Shown here piece by piece: positions 7,204 to 13,219 of a stretch of 14,319 bases of DNA. Origin of the DNA: Methylophilaceae bacterium UBA7525 (GTDB taxonomy: Bacteria > Pseudomonadota > Gammaproteobacteria > Burkholderiales > Methylophilaceae). The position numbers and the translations under genes are program-made. The notes beneath the pieces are model-generated. The model saw nothing but the letters and a program-made list of their open reading frames with translations. It did no database searches and had not been told where the DNA came from. Each line of letters starts with the position of its first letter. Position 1 is the stretch's first letter. The stretch spans positions 6,685-21,003 of the forward strand of contig DLMX01000059.1 in NCBI GenBank assembly GCA_002479405.1, read 5' to 3'.

Positions 7204-7989
7204 TTATTCAGCAGTGTGTCGCAGCAATTGCAGACACTCCTCCGTTGCTGCCAGGTCTACCGCAAGATAATCATCATCGGTGCGGATAAATGCGTCCGCG
7301 CCGTTATCCAGCAGAATCTTCATCATTTCATGTTTGCCGCTGGAAGCCGTGTACATCAGCGCGGTGGCGCCGGTGAGGTTGCGGTTGTCGAGATCGATGC
7401 CGGCATCGATCAATCGTTTTACCAGTGTTGCGTTGCAGGAGACACAGGCCAGCCAAAGTGCATTGTTGCCGTCGCTGTTGCGCAGGTGGATGTTGACGCC
7501 AAGCGCCAGCAGTTCTGCCGCAAGATCGTCGTGTCCGGATAGCGCTGCGCGCATCAGTGGTGTTAGTGCGTGGTGCCAGGGACTGTTCAGATTGCCGGCG
7601 TCAAAATGATGTTCCTCGATGAAGGCTGCCAGTTCCGGGCTGGATCCGGCGCCGAGCGCAGGCGGTTCTGGCAGAACCGGAGCCAGCGCTTCGTAGCCGC
7701 CATCGACGCTGTAGACCTCGGCATAGCGGAAATCGGCGAACATGTTGGCGTAGATCTGGCTGGCGTTGCCGTGATAACAGTAGATCATGACCGGGATGTG
7801 CTTCGGCAGGGTCGACACGACGTAGCTGAAATCCTGCTCGCTCAGATGGTCTGCACCCTTGATATGCCCCTGGCTGTAGCTTTGCTCATCGCGGGTGTCG
7901 AACAGTGCCAGAGCCCGGACGCCTGCATGCAGGCGGCGGATGTGGTCGGCGGCATGGGCCGGGCTGATGCGCTGGAAGCTGGTGGTCAT
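7204..7989 (-). CDS. Rhodanese-ankyrin repeat fusion protein, nif-associated
   Basis: A 261-residue protein. Residues about 5-108 form a single rhodanese domain with the active-site loop CYHGNAS (Cys71), close to the GlpE-type loop, preceded by FDTRDEQSYSQGHIKGA and followed by YSVDGGYEAL. Residues about 140-261 hold three full ankyrin repeats and a partial fourth (TPLMRAALSGH, NALWLACVSCN, TALMYTASSGK). The rhodanese part can carry a persulfide, so the likely role is sulfur transfer; the ankyrin part suggests delivery to a protein partner. It is the last gene of the nif operon, 44 bp after the nitroreductase, with GGAG just before its ATG. Azotobacter vinelandii has a nif-linked rhodanese gene (rhdN) near nifQ, so sulfur supply for NifQ or FeMo-co precursors is a reasonable guess. 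Start and domain calls are secure; the role is inferred. Confidence 0.88.
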   Translation of the reverse strand: MTTSFQRISPAHAADHIRRLHAGVRALALFDTRDEQSYSQGHIKGADHLSEQDFSYVVSTLPKHIPVMIYCYHGNASQIYANMFADFRYAEVYSVDGGYEALAPVLPEPPALGAGSSPELAAFIEEHHFDAGNLNSPWHHALTPLMRAALSGHDDLAAELLALGVNIHLRNSDGNNALWLACVSCNATLVKRLIDAGIDLDNRNLTGATALMYTASSGKHEMMKILLDNGADAFIRTDDDYLAVDLAATEECLQLLRHTAE

Positions 7990-8033
7990 GGTGTCTCCAT
8001 TTCATAAAATACATAAAACATAGAAGTTGAAAG

Positions 8034-9692
8034 TTAAAGCGCACAAGTCGAGGAAGTTTCGATTCTTGAATCTTCCAGCGGCAGCCCCACCGTGAAATGG
8101 TAAAGGCTCTGGAAATCCGCATTTTTCAGGCCCAGCAAGTTGTGGAAAGGGTCGTCGAAGTAACAGCCAATGCCGGTTCCGCGCAGGCCCAGCGCTACCG
8201 CCTGCAGATAAAGTACCTGGCCGATGAGGCCGGCTTCGCGCAGCAGGTCGCGATAGCTGGATGGGTCTGCGCTGATGTTTGCATCGTATTCGGCCAGCAT
8301 GCCCAGTGCAAAGCAGGCATTTGAAGCGATGTCCTGATGGCAGTGGATACTGCGCGCCACGCGCTGCAGTTCGGCAGCAGGTGCCGGCGTCAACAGTTGC
8401 AGGCCCGGATATGGCGGTGCGTTCTCAACCGGGCTGCACAGAAAATCCGGGTTCAGGCGGGTTTTCAGCAAAGTTGCCAGACGCTCGGTACGCGGCAGCA
8501 GATAGAGTCCGGGCTGCAGACCTTCGACCCGATGCACGAACAGCACCAGGCTGATATGCGGTCCGCTTGCCAGTGCATCCCACGGCGCATGTGCCGATGG
8601 CAGTGTGGCGGCCAGCAGTGCATGGAAATCCGCTTGCGGCATGACGTGCCTTGCATCGAAACGCTGCGCACTGCGGCGCTGCAGGATGACCTGTGCGGCA
8701 GTCCTGCCGCTCCCTGTGCCGGATGCCTGATCCGTTTGAACGGGATTGCTGTGCGAGTGGTTTTTTGTCGCGGCATGTCTTGTTGCCAAAGCCACCTCGT
8801 CGATGGCTTGCCAGCGATACATGGGATGCCGGTCGATGGTCGATGCCTTGCCGTACCAGCTTGCAGTCGCGCAGGCTTGCTGCAGCCAGTTCATATCCGC
8901 AGGTTCTGTCGTCAATGACAGCAGAGTTTCGGCTTCTTCGCGCTCGGTGTAGGTCTCGCGACCGGCAGTGAAGTCCTCGGTGCGGTCCAGCCCCAGCCAG
9001 TGTTGCAGCGATGAGGTTGATGCCTGTCTCTGCTCCGCCAGCGGCCAGCCGAGCAGCGCCGCGGCATAGCGCAGTGCACCGACGGCATGGCCGGTATCGA
9101 GCTGGCAATAACGGAAAGCCCGCTCGCCGTATTTCCAGGCTTCGCGCCACATCACGCTGGAGAGCGCGATCAGCACCTGCGGCGAGCCGCCGCTTGGGAT
9201 GAATGTTGCCCGCTGTTCCAGCGTATGGCTGTCCGGGCAATAGTGGTAAAGGCCGTCGGCAAAACCGGCGATGCCGCGCAGAAAGACATAGGCTTCCACC
9301 GGATGCAGGTTGCCGCTGGACGGGTTGGCACGCACGGCCCAGCGATCCGGCCCCCATGATTTCCAGGCAGTGATGCCGAGCGACAGTTGCAACAGCACAC
9401 TGAGCGAGGCTGCGCTGACAGCAATCGGTGCCGGCGCCTGGTTCAATGCGGAAAACGGGCGCTGCAGGGTGGCGCTCAGGGCCGGGTCCTGCATGGCTTC
9501 TTTCAGTGCGGGCAGGGCAAACTGCTCCGCGCCTTCGAAATGGCGGAAGGCTGCCGGCTGCTCGTCCCAGTCCAGTGCCTCCGGCCCCGGCGCGTAGGCC
9601 TCGAAGCGGTGTTTGCTGTACTGATGGTAGCCCAGTACGGTGTGCAGGTCGGCGTGCATATCCATCTCATCCACGCGGCAGGGAATGTTCAT
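8034..9692 (-). CDS. SagB/ThcOx-like double nitroreductase-domain protein, nif-associated
   Basis: A 552-residue protein with two nitroreductase-like modules. The first (about 90-260) has the typical RANPSSGNLHPVEAYV at 121-136 and QLDTGHAVGALRYAAALLGW at 197-216. The second (about 332-545) has VILQRRSAQRFDAR at 335-348 and a long GLIGQVLYLQAVALGLRGTG at 488-507, ending in YHFTVGLP. The N-terminus (YHQYSKHRF, LDWDEQP, FRHFEGA) matches stand-alone SagB/ThcOx-like proteins. The family uses FMN in redox reactions, for example azoline oxidation in peptide biosynthesis, but no precursor peptide or cyclodehydratase lies here. Its ATG overlaps the nifQ stop in an ATGA, implying coupled translation and a nitrogen-fixation-linked redox role that I cannot specify. 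In-frame ATGs 24 and 30 nt downstream are possible starts; the overlap favours 9692. Confidence 0.85.
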   Translation of the reverse strand: MNIPCRVDEMDMHADLHTVLGYHQYSKHRFEAYAPGPEALDWDEQPAAFRHFEGAEQFALPALKEAMQDPALSATLQRPFSALNQAPAPIAVSAASLSVLLQLSLGITAWKSWGPDRWAVRANPSSGNLHPVEAYVFLRGIAGFADGLYHYCPDSHTLEQRATFIPSGGSPQVLIALSSVMWREAWKYGERAFRYCQLDTGHAVGALRYAAALLGWPLAEQRQASTSSLQHWLGLDRTEDFTAGRETYTEREEAETLLSLTTEPADMNWLQQACATASWYGKASTIDRHPMYRWQAIDEVALATRHAATKNHSHSNPVQTDQASGTGSGRTAAQVILQRRSAQRFDARHVMPQADFHALLAATLPSAHAPWDALASGPHISLVLFVHRVEGLQPGLYLLPRTERLATLLKTRLNPDFLCSPVENAPPYPGLQLLTPAPAAELQRVARSIHCHQDIASNACFALGMLAEYDANISADPSSYRDLLREAGLIGQVLYLQAVALGLRGTGIGCYFDDPFHNLLGLKNADFQSLYHFTVGLPLEDSRIETSSTCAL

Positions 9693-10084
9693 GATAGCGT
9701 ACCGGGTTCTTCAGGGCCGAAGCATTTGTCGTAATCGATGCAGACGCCGCAGGACGGCGATTTGCAGATGAAGATGTCGGCACGCTCGCACAGTTGCTTG
9801 TAGAAGAATTTCTTCCATTTCATGTTGCCGCTGTTCTTGGCGAAAAGCGCAGGGAAATTTTTCTGCATCAGTGCTGTCAATGCAGCCCGGTCCGGCAGTT
9901 GCATGTCCTGCCACAGATGATTCTCGCCCATGCAGGACTGCGCGATGAACAGCACCAGCTTGTGTGTCTCGGTACTGTCATCGGCACGGTGATCCATCAA
10001 GAGCTGTACGATGTCATCGTATTCGTCGATACGGCTCTCTACCTCTACGATAGGGACGATGCGCGTCACGGGCTGTGCCTGCAT
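9689..10084 (-). CDS. nifQ: NifQ, molybdenum-donor protein for FeMo-co synthesis
   Basis: A 131-residue protein with the NifQ signature C-x4-C-x2-C-x5-C at Cys107, Cys112, Cys115 and Cys121 (CKSPSCGVC...CFGPE). It also has the family blocks CMGENHLWQDMQLPDR and MKWKKFFYKQLC. In the family these Cys residues hold a Mo-Fe-S cluster, and NifQ supplies Mo to the NifEN/NifH scaffold during FeMo-cofactor assembly. At 131 residues it is shorter than the roughly 170-180 of Klebsiella- or Azotobacter-type NifQ, the difference being at the N-terminus; the cluster-binding end is intact. It starts 17 bp after fdxB and overlaps the nitroreductase by 4 nt. Confidence 0.88.
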   Translation of the reverse strand: MQAQPVTRIVPIVEVESRIDEYDDIVQLLMDHRADDSTETHKLVLFIAQSCMGENHLWQDMQLPDRAALTALMQKNFPALFAKNSGNMKWKKFFYKQLCERADIFICKSPSCGVCIDYDKCFGPEEPGTLS

Positions 10085-10101
10085 GGCCGGGCCTTACTCC
10101 G

Positions 10102-10407
10102 TCAGGCTGCTGCCGGGGCGTGTGTGTAGCACTTCTTCGGGCAGATCTTGGCACAAGCCTCGCAACCGACGCAGTTTTCCGGGTGGGCGATGGTCATCAC
10201 CTTCTTTTCATATTCGCCGTCGTCATCGTCGTCGCCGAGCGATACGGCCATGCGTTCGCCTTCGTCATCGATGCCGACCAGTTGCAGCACATCGCGCCCG
10301 CACACGCGGAAGCAGCGGCCGCAGCCTATGCACTTTTCCTCTTCGATATGTTCGGCGAATTGTGGGGTCCACAGTTTGCCGCCGGGCAGGGTTACGGTGT
10401 AGGTCAT
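10102..10407 (-). CDS. fdxB: Nif-specific ferredoxin III, 2x[4Fe-4S]
   Basis: A 101-residue ferredoxin with two four-Cys motifs: Cys26, Cys29, Cys32 and Cys36 (CIGCGRC...CG), and Cys79, Cys82, Cys85 and Cys89 (CVGCEAC...CP). An acidic linker (GDDDDDGEY) separates them. The first motif ends in Cys-Gly rather than Cys-Pro, which I recall as usual for the FdxB group. It is thought to supply electrons to nitrogenase or cofactor assembly. The ATG has GGAG 7 nt upstream and overlaps the preceding stop in an ATGA (10404-10407). It lies directly upstream of nifQ, as in many proteobacterial nif clusters. Confidence 0.93.
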   Translation of the reverse strand: MTYTVTLPGGKLWTPQFAEHIEEEKCIGCGRCFRVCGRDVLQLVGIDDEGERMAVSLGDDDDDGEYEKKVMTIAHPENCVGCEACAKICPKKCYTHAPAAA

Positions 10408-10607
10408 GTTTGTTCTCCTGCTGCAGCCAGCCGCTGCCGCGCATCGGTCAGCTGTTCATATGCCTTGAAAGTCCGTGCCGCAATCTCCGGAATCTTTTCC
10501 CAGCCTGTCGGCAGGTCTTCCGACAGGTCATGCAGATCCATCTTCAATTGCGTGGCCTGGGCATTGAGCTTTTTCACTTCGGCCTTGATTGTGTCGATAT
10601 CACTCAT
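10404..10607 (-). CDS. DUF683/CCE_0567-type small helical nif protein
   Basis: A 67-residue, mostly helical protein (KAEVKKLNAQATQLKMDLHDL, then LPTGWEKIPEIAARTFKAYEQL). It matches the small family found between the NifX-associated gene and fdxB in many nif clusters (PF05082, Rop-like; the cyanobacterial CCE_0567 was described as a metal-binding helical hairpin). The exact function is not settled. It has no Cys, so it does not hold an Fe-S cluster by cysteine. AGGAG lies 7 nt before the ATG. Its stop overlaps fdxB by 4 nt, and it starts 47 bp after the DUF269 gene. Confidence 0.82.
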   Translation of the reverse strand: MSDIDTIKAEVKKLNAQATQLKMDLHDLSEDLPTGWEKIPEIAARTFKAYEQLTDARQRLAAAGEQT

Positions 10608-10654
10608 TTATTGCTCCTTGCAGTTTCTGTTGCTTGCCGTCATTCGGCTCGCGC

Positions 10655-11134
10655 TCATCCGTAGTTGGCGACGTCCGGGAAAGTCTTGATCATGCCCACC
10701 GCGGCGGCGACAACTTTTTCACCTTCGGCGGCGAGTTTCTCAATGGTTTCAAAACCGAAGCGATGCACGTCGCGCAGCTGTTTGTTGACTACGACCAGGC
10801 GCCCGGCAGTGAGGATCATCTTGCCGAAACCTTCGTGGTGCATCTTCATCATGGGCGAAACCATGACCTTGGTTTCGCGCTCGACGGCGAGGCCGACGGC
10901 GTTGTAGAACAGTTCCAGCCGCCAGATGGTTTCCGGATCCGGGTCGCCGATGATCGGCATCTCGCGGCGCTGCTCCTTGCTGATGAGGTAGGGTGCGAGC
11001 AGGGTGGCGTCATCCTTGCCTTCCCAGGCGCCATGCGTATCCTGGGCGCGCCATTGTTTGACCAGTTCGATGACGAACGGCGACGCCCAGGGGTCTGTCG
11101 GGGTTTCCGCGATTGCGGCAGCGGTAGCAGTCAT
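10655..11134 (-). CDS. NifX-associated nitrogen fixation protein (DUF269)
   Basis: A 159-residue protein of the NifX-associated family (DUF269/PF03270). Recognisable blocks are DPWASPFVIELVKQWRAQDTHG, WRLELFYNAVGLAVERET, HHEGFGKMILTAGRLVV and LRDVHRFGFETIEKLAAEGE. It always occurs in nif clusters, usually after nifX, and its biochemical role is not firmly known. The frame is open upstream to 11179, but those 15 codons run into the intergenic repeat. The ATG at 11134 has AAGGAG 6 nt upstream and starts the conserved part, so it is chosen. Unlike its neighbours it is separated from nifX by a 228-bp gap containing repeats. Confidence 0.92.
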   Translation of the reverse strand: MTATAAAIAETPTDPWASPFVIELVKQWRAQDTHGAWEGKDDATLLAPYLISKEQRREMPIIGDPDPETIWRLELFYNAVGLAVERETKVMVSPMMKMHHEGFGKMILTAGRLVVVNKQLRDVHRFGFETIEKLAAEGEKVVAAAVGMIKTFPDVANYG

Positions 11135-11163
11135 GTGTTTCTCCTTGAATTCAATAAATCTTT

Positions 11164-11231
11164 TAGCCACAGAGGGCACAGAGAAATTCGTTCGAGGGTT
11201 TGCCTCAGTGCGCTCTGTGTTCTCTGCAGTG
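11164..11231. repeat. CCACAGAGG-type intergenic repeat, copy 1
   Basis: This copy begins TAGCCACAGAGGGCACAGAG, continues through AAATTCG and GAGGGTTTGCCTC, and closes with CTCTGTGTTCTCTG, so it is itself an imperfect inverted repeat. The same order of blocks recurs in the next copy. It resembles CCACAGAGG/GGACACAGAG repeats that I recall between genes in many proteobacterial genomes; this could not be searched. It lies in the nifX-DUF269 gap, downstream of nifX in transcription order. Confidence 0.7.
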
Positions 11232-11259
11232 CATATATCAAACGGTTTTCAAAATCTTG

Positions 11260-11337
11260 TAGCCGTAGAGGGTGCGGAGTTCACAGGGAAATTCGCCAGA
11301 GGGTTTACCTCTGTGTGCTCTGTGTCCTCTGTGGCTA
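11260..11337. repeat. CCACAGAGG-type intergenic repeat, copy 2
   Basis: This copy starts TAGCCGTAGAGGGTGCGGAG and runs through GGGAAATTCGCCAGAGGG to CTCTGTGTCCTCTGTGGCTA. It matches copy 1 block by block (AAATTCG, GAGGGTTT, CTCTGTG) but is diverged and slightly longer. A further short CTGTGGCT at 11349-11356 may be a remnant of a third copy. The left arm carries changes (CCGTAGAGGGTGCGGAG) that weaken its own hairpin, while its right arm still pairs well with the left arm of copy 1. Confidence 0.7.
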
Positions 11338-11362
11338 TAAGTATCTTTCTGTGGCTCATGTT

Positions 11363-11767
11363 CTAAGCCGGTTCATCTTCGAAATCGAAACTGCGCTCCT
11401 GGTCTTTCAGCAGCGCTTTTCTGAGGAATGGCGGCGGTGTGCCGTTGAGCACATCCTTGAGTTTTTCCAGCACTTCTTCGATCGGCTCCGGGCTGGTCAC
11501 CTTGACCGGGTGTATCTTGTGCGCCACCACGCGTGCCGCGGCAGAGCCGCCGATGGCGGCAACATAGAGCAGGGCGCAGTCCTTGATGATTTCCAGCTTG
11601 GGCGCCAGCTTGTCCTCGTTGCCGTCTTCCTGCAGGTCACCTTCAAAGGCGACGGCTTCGAGAAATTTGTAGCCTTCCGGCGTCAGTTCGTAGATGGCGA
11701 TGTTCTTGGCCCAGCCGAAATGGGCATCTACCCGTTTCAGGTCTTGTGTGGCAAAAGCGACTTTCAT
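11363..11767 (-). CDS. nifX: NifX, FeMo-co precursor carrier
   Basis: A 134-residue protein of the NifX/dinitrogenase iron-molybdenum cofactor-binding fold. It has the N-terminal MKVAFATQDLKRVDAHFGWAK block with the usual HFG, then YELTPEGYKFLEAV, DCALLYVAAIGGSAAARVV and HPVKV. NifX binds NifB-co or VK-cluster precursors and moves them between NifB and NifEN. The length is ordinary for the family. The ATG has GGAG about 7 nt upstream and lies 33 bp after nifN. An acidic tail (FDFEDEP) ends the protein just before the repeat-containing gap. Confidence 0.92.
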   Translation of the reverse strand: MKVAFATQDLKRVDAHFGWAKNIAIYELTPEGYKFLEAVAFEGDLQEDGNEDKLAPKLEIIKDCALLYVAAIGGSAAARVVAHKIHPVKVTSPEPIEEVLEKLKDVLNGTPPPFLRKALLKDQERSFDFEDEPA

Positions 11768-11800
11768 GATGTTCTCCGGGTTATCAAATCAAAATTGGCT

Positions 11801-13219
11801 TCATGCGATATGCGCGACTTCAGGTGGCTCTGCAATTGATACCGGCAATTGGCTCTGGCAACTGCCGCAGGCGCCATCCGCACAGTGGCTCTCTGTTTCC
11901 TTGGGCGCCCAGGATTCCGGGCCTACTTCATGGTCATCAGCGAGAAAGATATTGGCGATCTCAAAGGCCAGGTCGCGGGTGCCGCGGTAGCCGACAATCA
12001 CCTTGTGTGCCGCGCCCAAGCGGTCAAAGGTCGGTATGCCCATGCGCAGGAAAGGGATGTGCAGGCGTTCGGCCATCTGGCGTCCATGCGAATGCGTGAT
12101 CAGCAGGTCGCAATCCTTGGCGCGTATTTCGAGGTCTTCCAGGTCGCCGATCAGCACTTCTTGTGCCGGCAGCTTTTCCAGCATGGCGGAATGCGTCGTC
12201 GTGACGTTGGCCGTCAGTTCGCAACCCATCTCGGCGAGAAAGCTGCCAAGGCTCCACAGCAGGTCCGGTTCGGCGCCGATGGCGATCTTCTTGCCGCCGC
12301 TGAAGAAATGCGCATCCAGCAAGGCGTCCTGCAACTGGCTGCGCTGGCGGCGGTATTTTTGCGGCACCGGCCGGCCGGAAAGCTGCGCCAGGTGCTGCAT
12401 GAAATTGTCGTTGGCCTCCAGCCCGGTCAGGCGGTCGAATATGGCATAAGGCACGCCGGTCTTCATTTCCAGCTCGATGGCGGCGGCATGCATCTGGTCG
12501 CCGATGGCGATGATGGCGCACGCCGCACCCATGGTGCGCAGTTGTTGCAGTGTTGTGCCGCCCAGCGTGGTGGGCGTGAAGTCCTCGGGAATATGGCCGT
12601 CCAGCGAGCCGGAAATATCGGGGACGAATACCGGTTCCAGGCCGAAGGCTTCGATGATCTCGCGAATCTCGTTGATGTCGCCCGCGGTCAGGTGCGAGCC
12701 GGGCAGTATATTGACGCGGTTGGCCTGTTTTACCTCGCACGGCACCGCCATCTCCTGCACGATACGCACCACCGCCTTGTTCCAGCCATCCTGGAAGGCG
12801 CCGATATAGTCCGGAGTGGAGACATAGATGATCGCCATGTCCGCGATTTCCGGATGTTTGGCGCGTATCAGCTTGATATAGGCATCGACGTCATCGCCCT
12901 TGGTTTCGGTCAGGCCGGTCGAAGCCAGCCCGAGAATTTCAGGCTGGTTGCGGTTCCAGATATTCATGATGGCCTGTTCGATGTTCTCCATGCCGCCGAG
13001 GATGGTCGTTACCTCGTTCATCGCCGTGGTCTGCAGCGGGATCATTTCGCGGAAATGGCGAACAAACAGCACCAGGCCGAACGAAGTGCAACCCTGTGAA
13101 CCGTGCAGGGTAGGCAGGCAGTGATTGAGACCCATGAACGCCAGCGCCGCGCCTATGGGCTGGCTCATTTTCAGCGGATTGACCGAGCAGGCTTTCTGGT
13201 TGGTATGGACGGTAGCCAT
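11801..13219 (-). CDS. nifN: NifN, beta subunit of the FeMo-co scaffold NifEN
   Basis: A 472-residue NifN. With NifE it forms the scaffold on which the FeMo-cofactor precursor receives Mo and homocitrate. The N-terminus has CSVNPLKMSQPIGAALAF and GLNHCLPTLHGSQGCTSFG. Cys44 in GSQGC falls at the position known in Azotobacter NifN to ligate the [4Fe-4S] cluster. Later blocks include ILGLASTGLTETKGDD, YVSTPDYIGAFQDGW and THSHGRQMAERLHIPFLRMG. The frame is open to 13291, but the ATG at 13219 is chosen because it overlaps the nifE stop as TGATG and begins the conserved protein. An unusual feature is the tail with Cys446, Cys451 and Cys454 (C-x4-C-x2-C). Confidence 0.95.
   Translation of the reverse strand: MATVHTNQKACSVNPLKMSQPIGAALAFMGLNHCLPTLHGSQGCTSFGLVLFVRHFREMIPLQTTAMNEVTTILGGMENIEQAIMNIWNRNQPEILGLASTGLTETKGDDVDAYIKLIRAKHPEIADMAIIYVSTPDYIGAFQDGWNKAVVRIVQEMAVPCEVKQANRVNILPGSHLTAGDINEIREIIEAFGLEPVFVPDISGSLDGHIPEDFTPTTLGGTTLQQLRTMGAACAIIAIGDQMHAAAIELEMKTGVPYAIFDRLTGLEANDNFMQHLAQLSGRPVPQKYRRQRSQLQDALLDAHFFSGGKKIAIGAEPDLLWSLGSFLAEMGCELTANVTTTHSAMLEKLPAQEVLIGDLEDLEIRAKDCDLLITHSHGRQMAERLHIPFLRMGIPTFDRLGAAHKVIVGYRGTRDLAFEIANIFLADDHEVGPESWAPKETESHCADGACGSCQSQLPVSIAEPPEVAHIA

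Larger units (their letters stand above)
11164..11337. other. Long-range inverted repeat able to form a hairpin in the nif message
   Basis: The outer arms TAGCCACAGAGGGCACAGAG (11164-11183) and CTCTGTGTCCTCTGTGGCTA (11318-11337) are complementary at 19 of 20 positions; in the minus-strand transcript the odd position is an A-C mismatch. The two repeat copies can therefore fold together, or each can fold alone. No long T run follows, so full termination is not expected. A processing, stabilising or attenuating role between nifENX and the downstream genes is possible. Confidence 0.5.

Noticed and set aside
8425..9357. A 310-codon minus-strand frame within the SagB-like gene
   Set aside because: It is the same strand in another frame, with Arg/Ala/Pro-rich composition typical of a shifted GC-rich gene; the SagB-like frame carries the real motifs.
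8034..9692. A peptide-modification (SagB-type azole) cluster
   Set aside because: No precursor peptide, SagC/SagD-like gene or exporter lies in the window; all neighbours are nif genes.
11164..11337. A CRISPR array
   Set aside because: There are only two diverged copies, with inverted symmetry throughout and no equal-length unique spacers or cas genes.
10589..11839. A long plus-strand open frame of 416 codons across the DUF269, repeat and nifX region
   Set aside because: It runs antisense to well-supported nif genes, has no recognisable domain and crosses the repeat; it is a by-product of GC-rich codon use.
11849..13099. A second 416-codon plus-strand open frame opposite nifN
   Set aside because: It lies wholly antisense to nifN, with no family resemblance or convincing ribosome site; the coding signal belongs to nifN.
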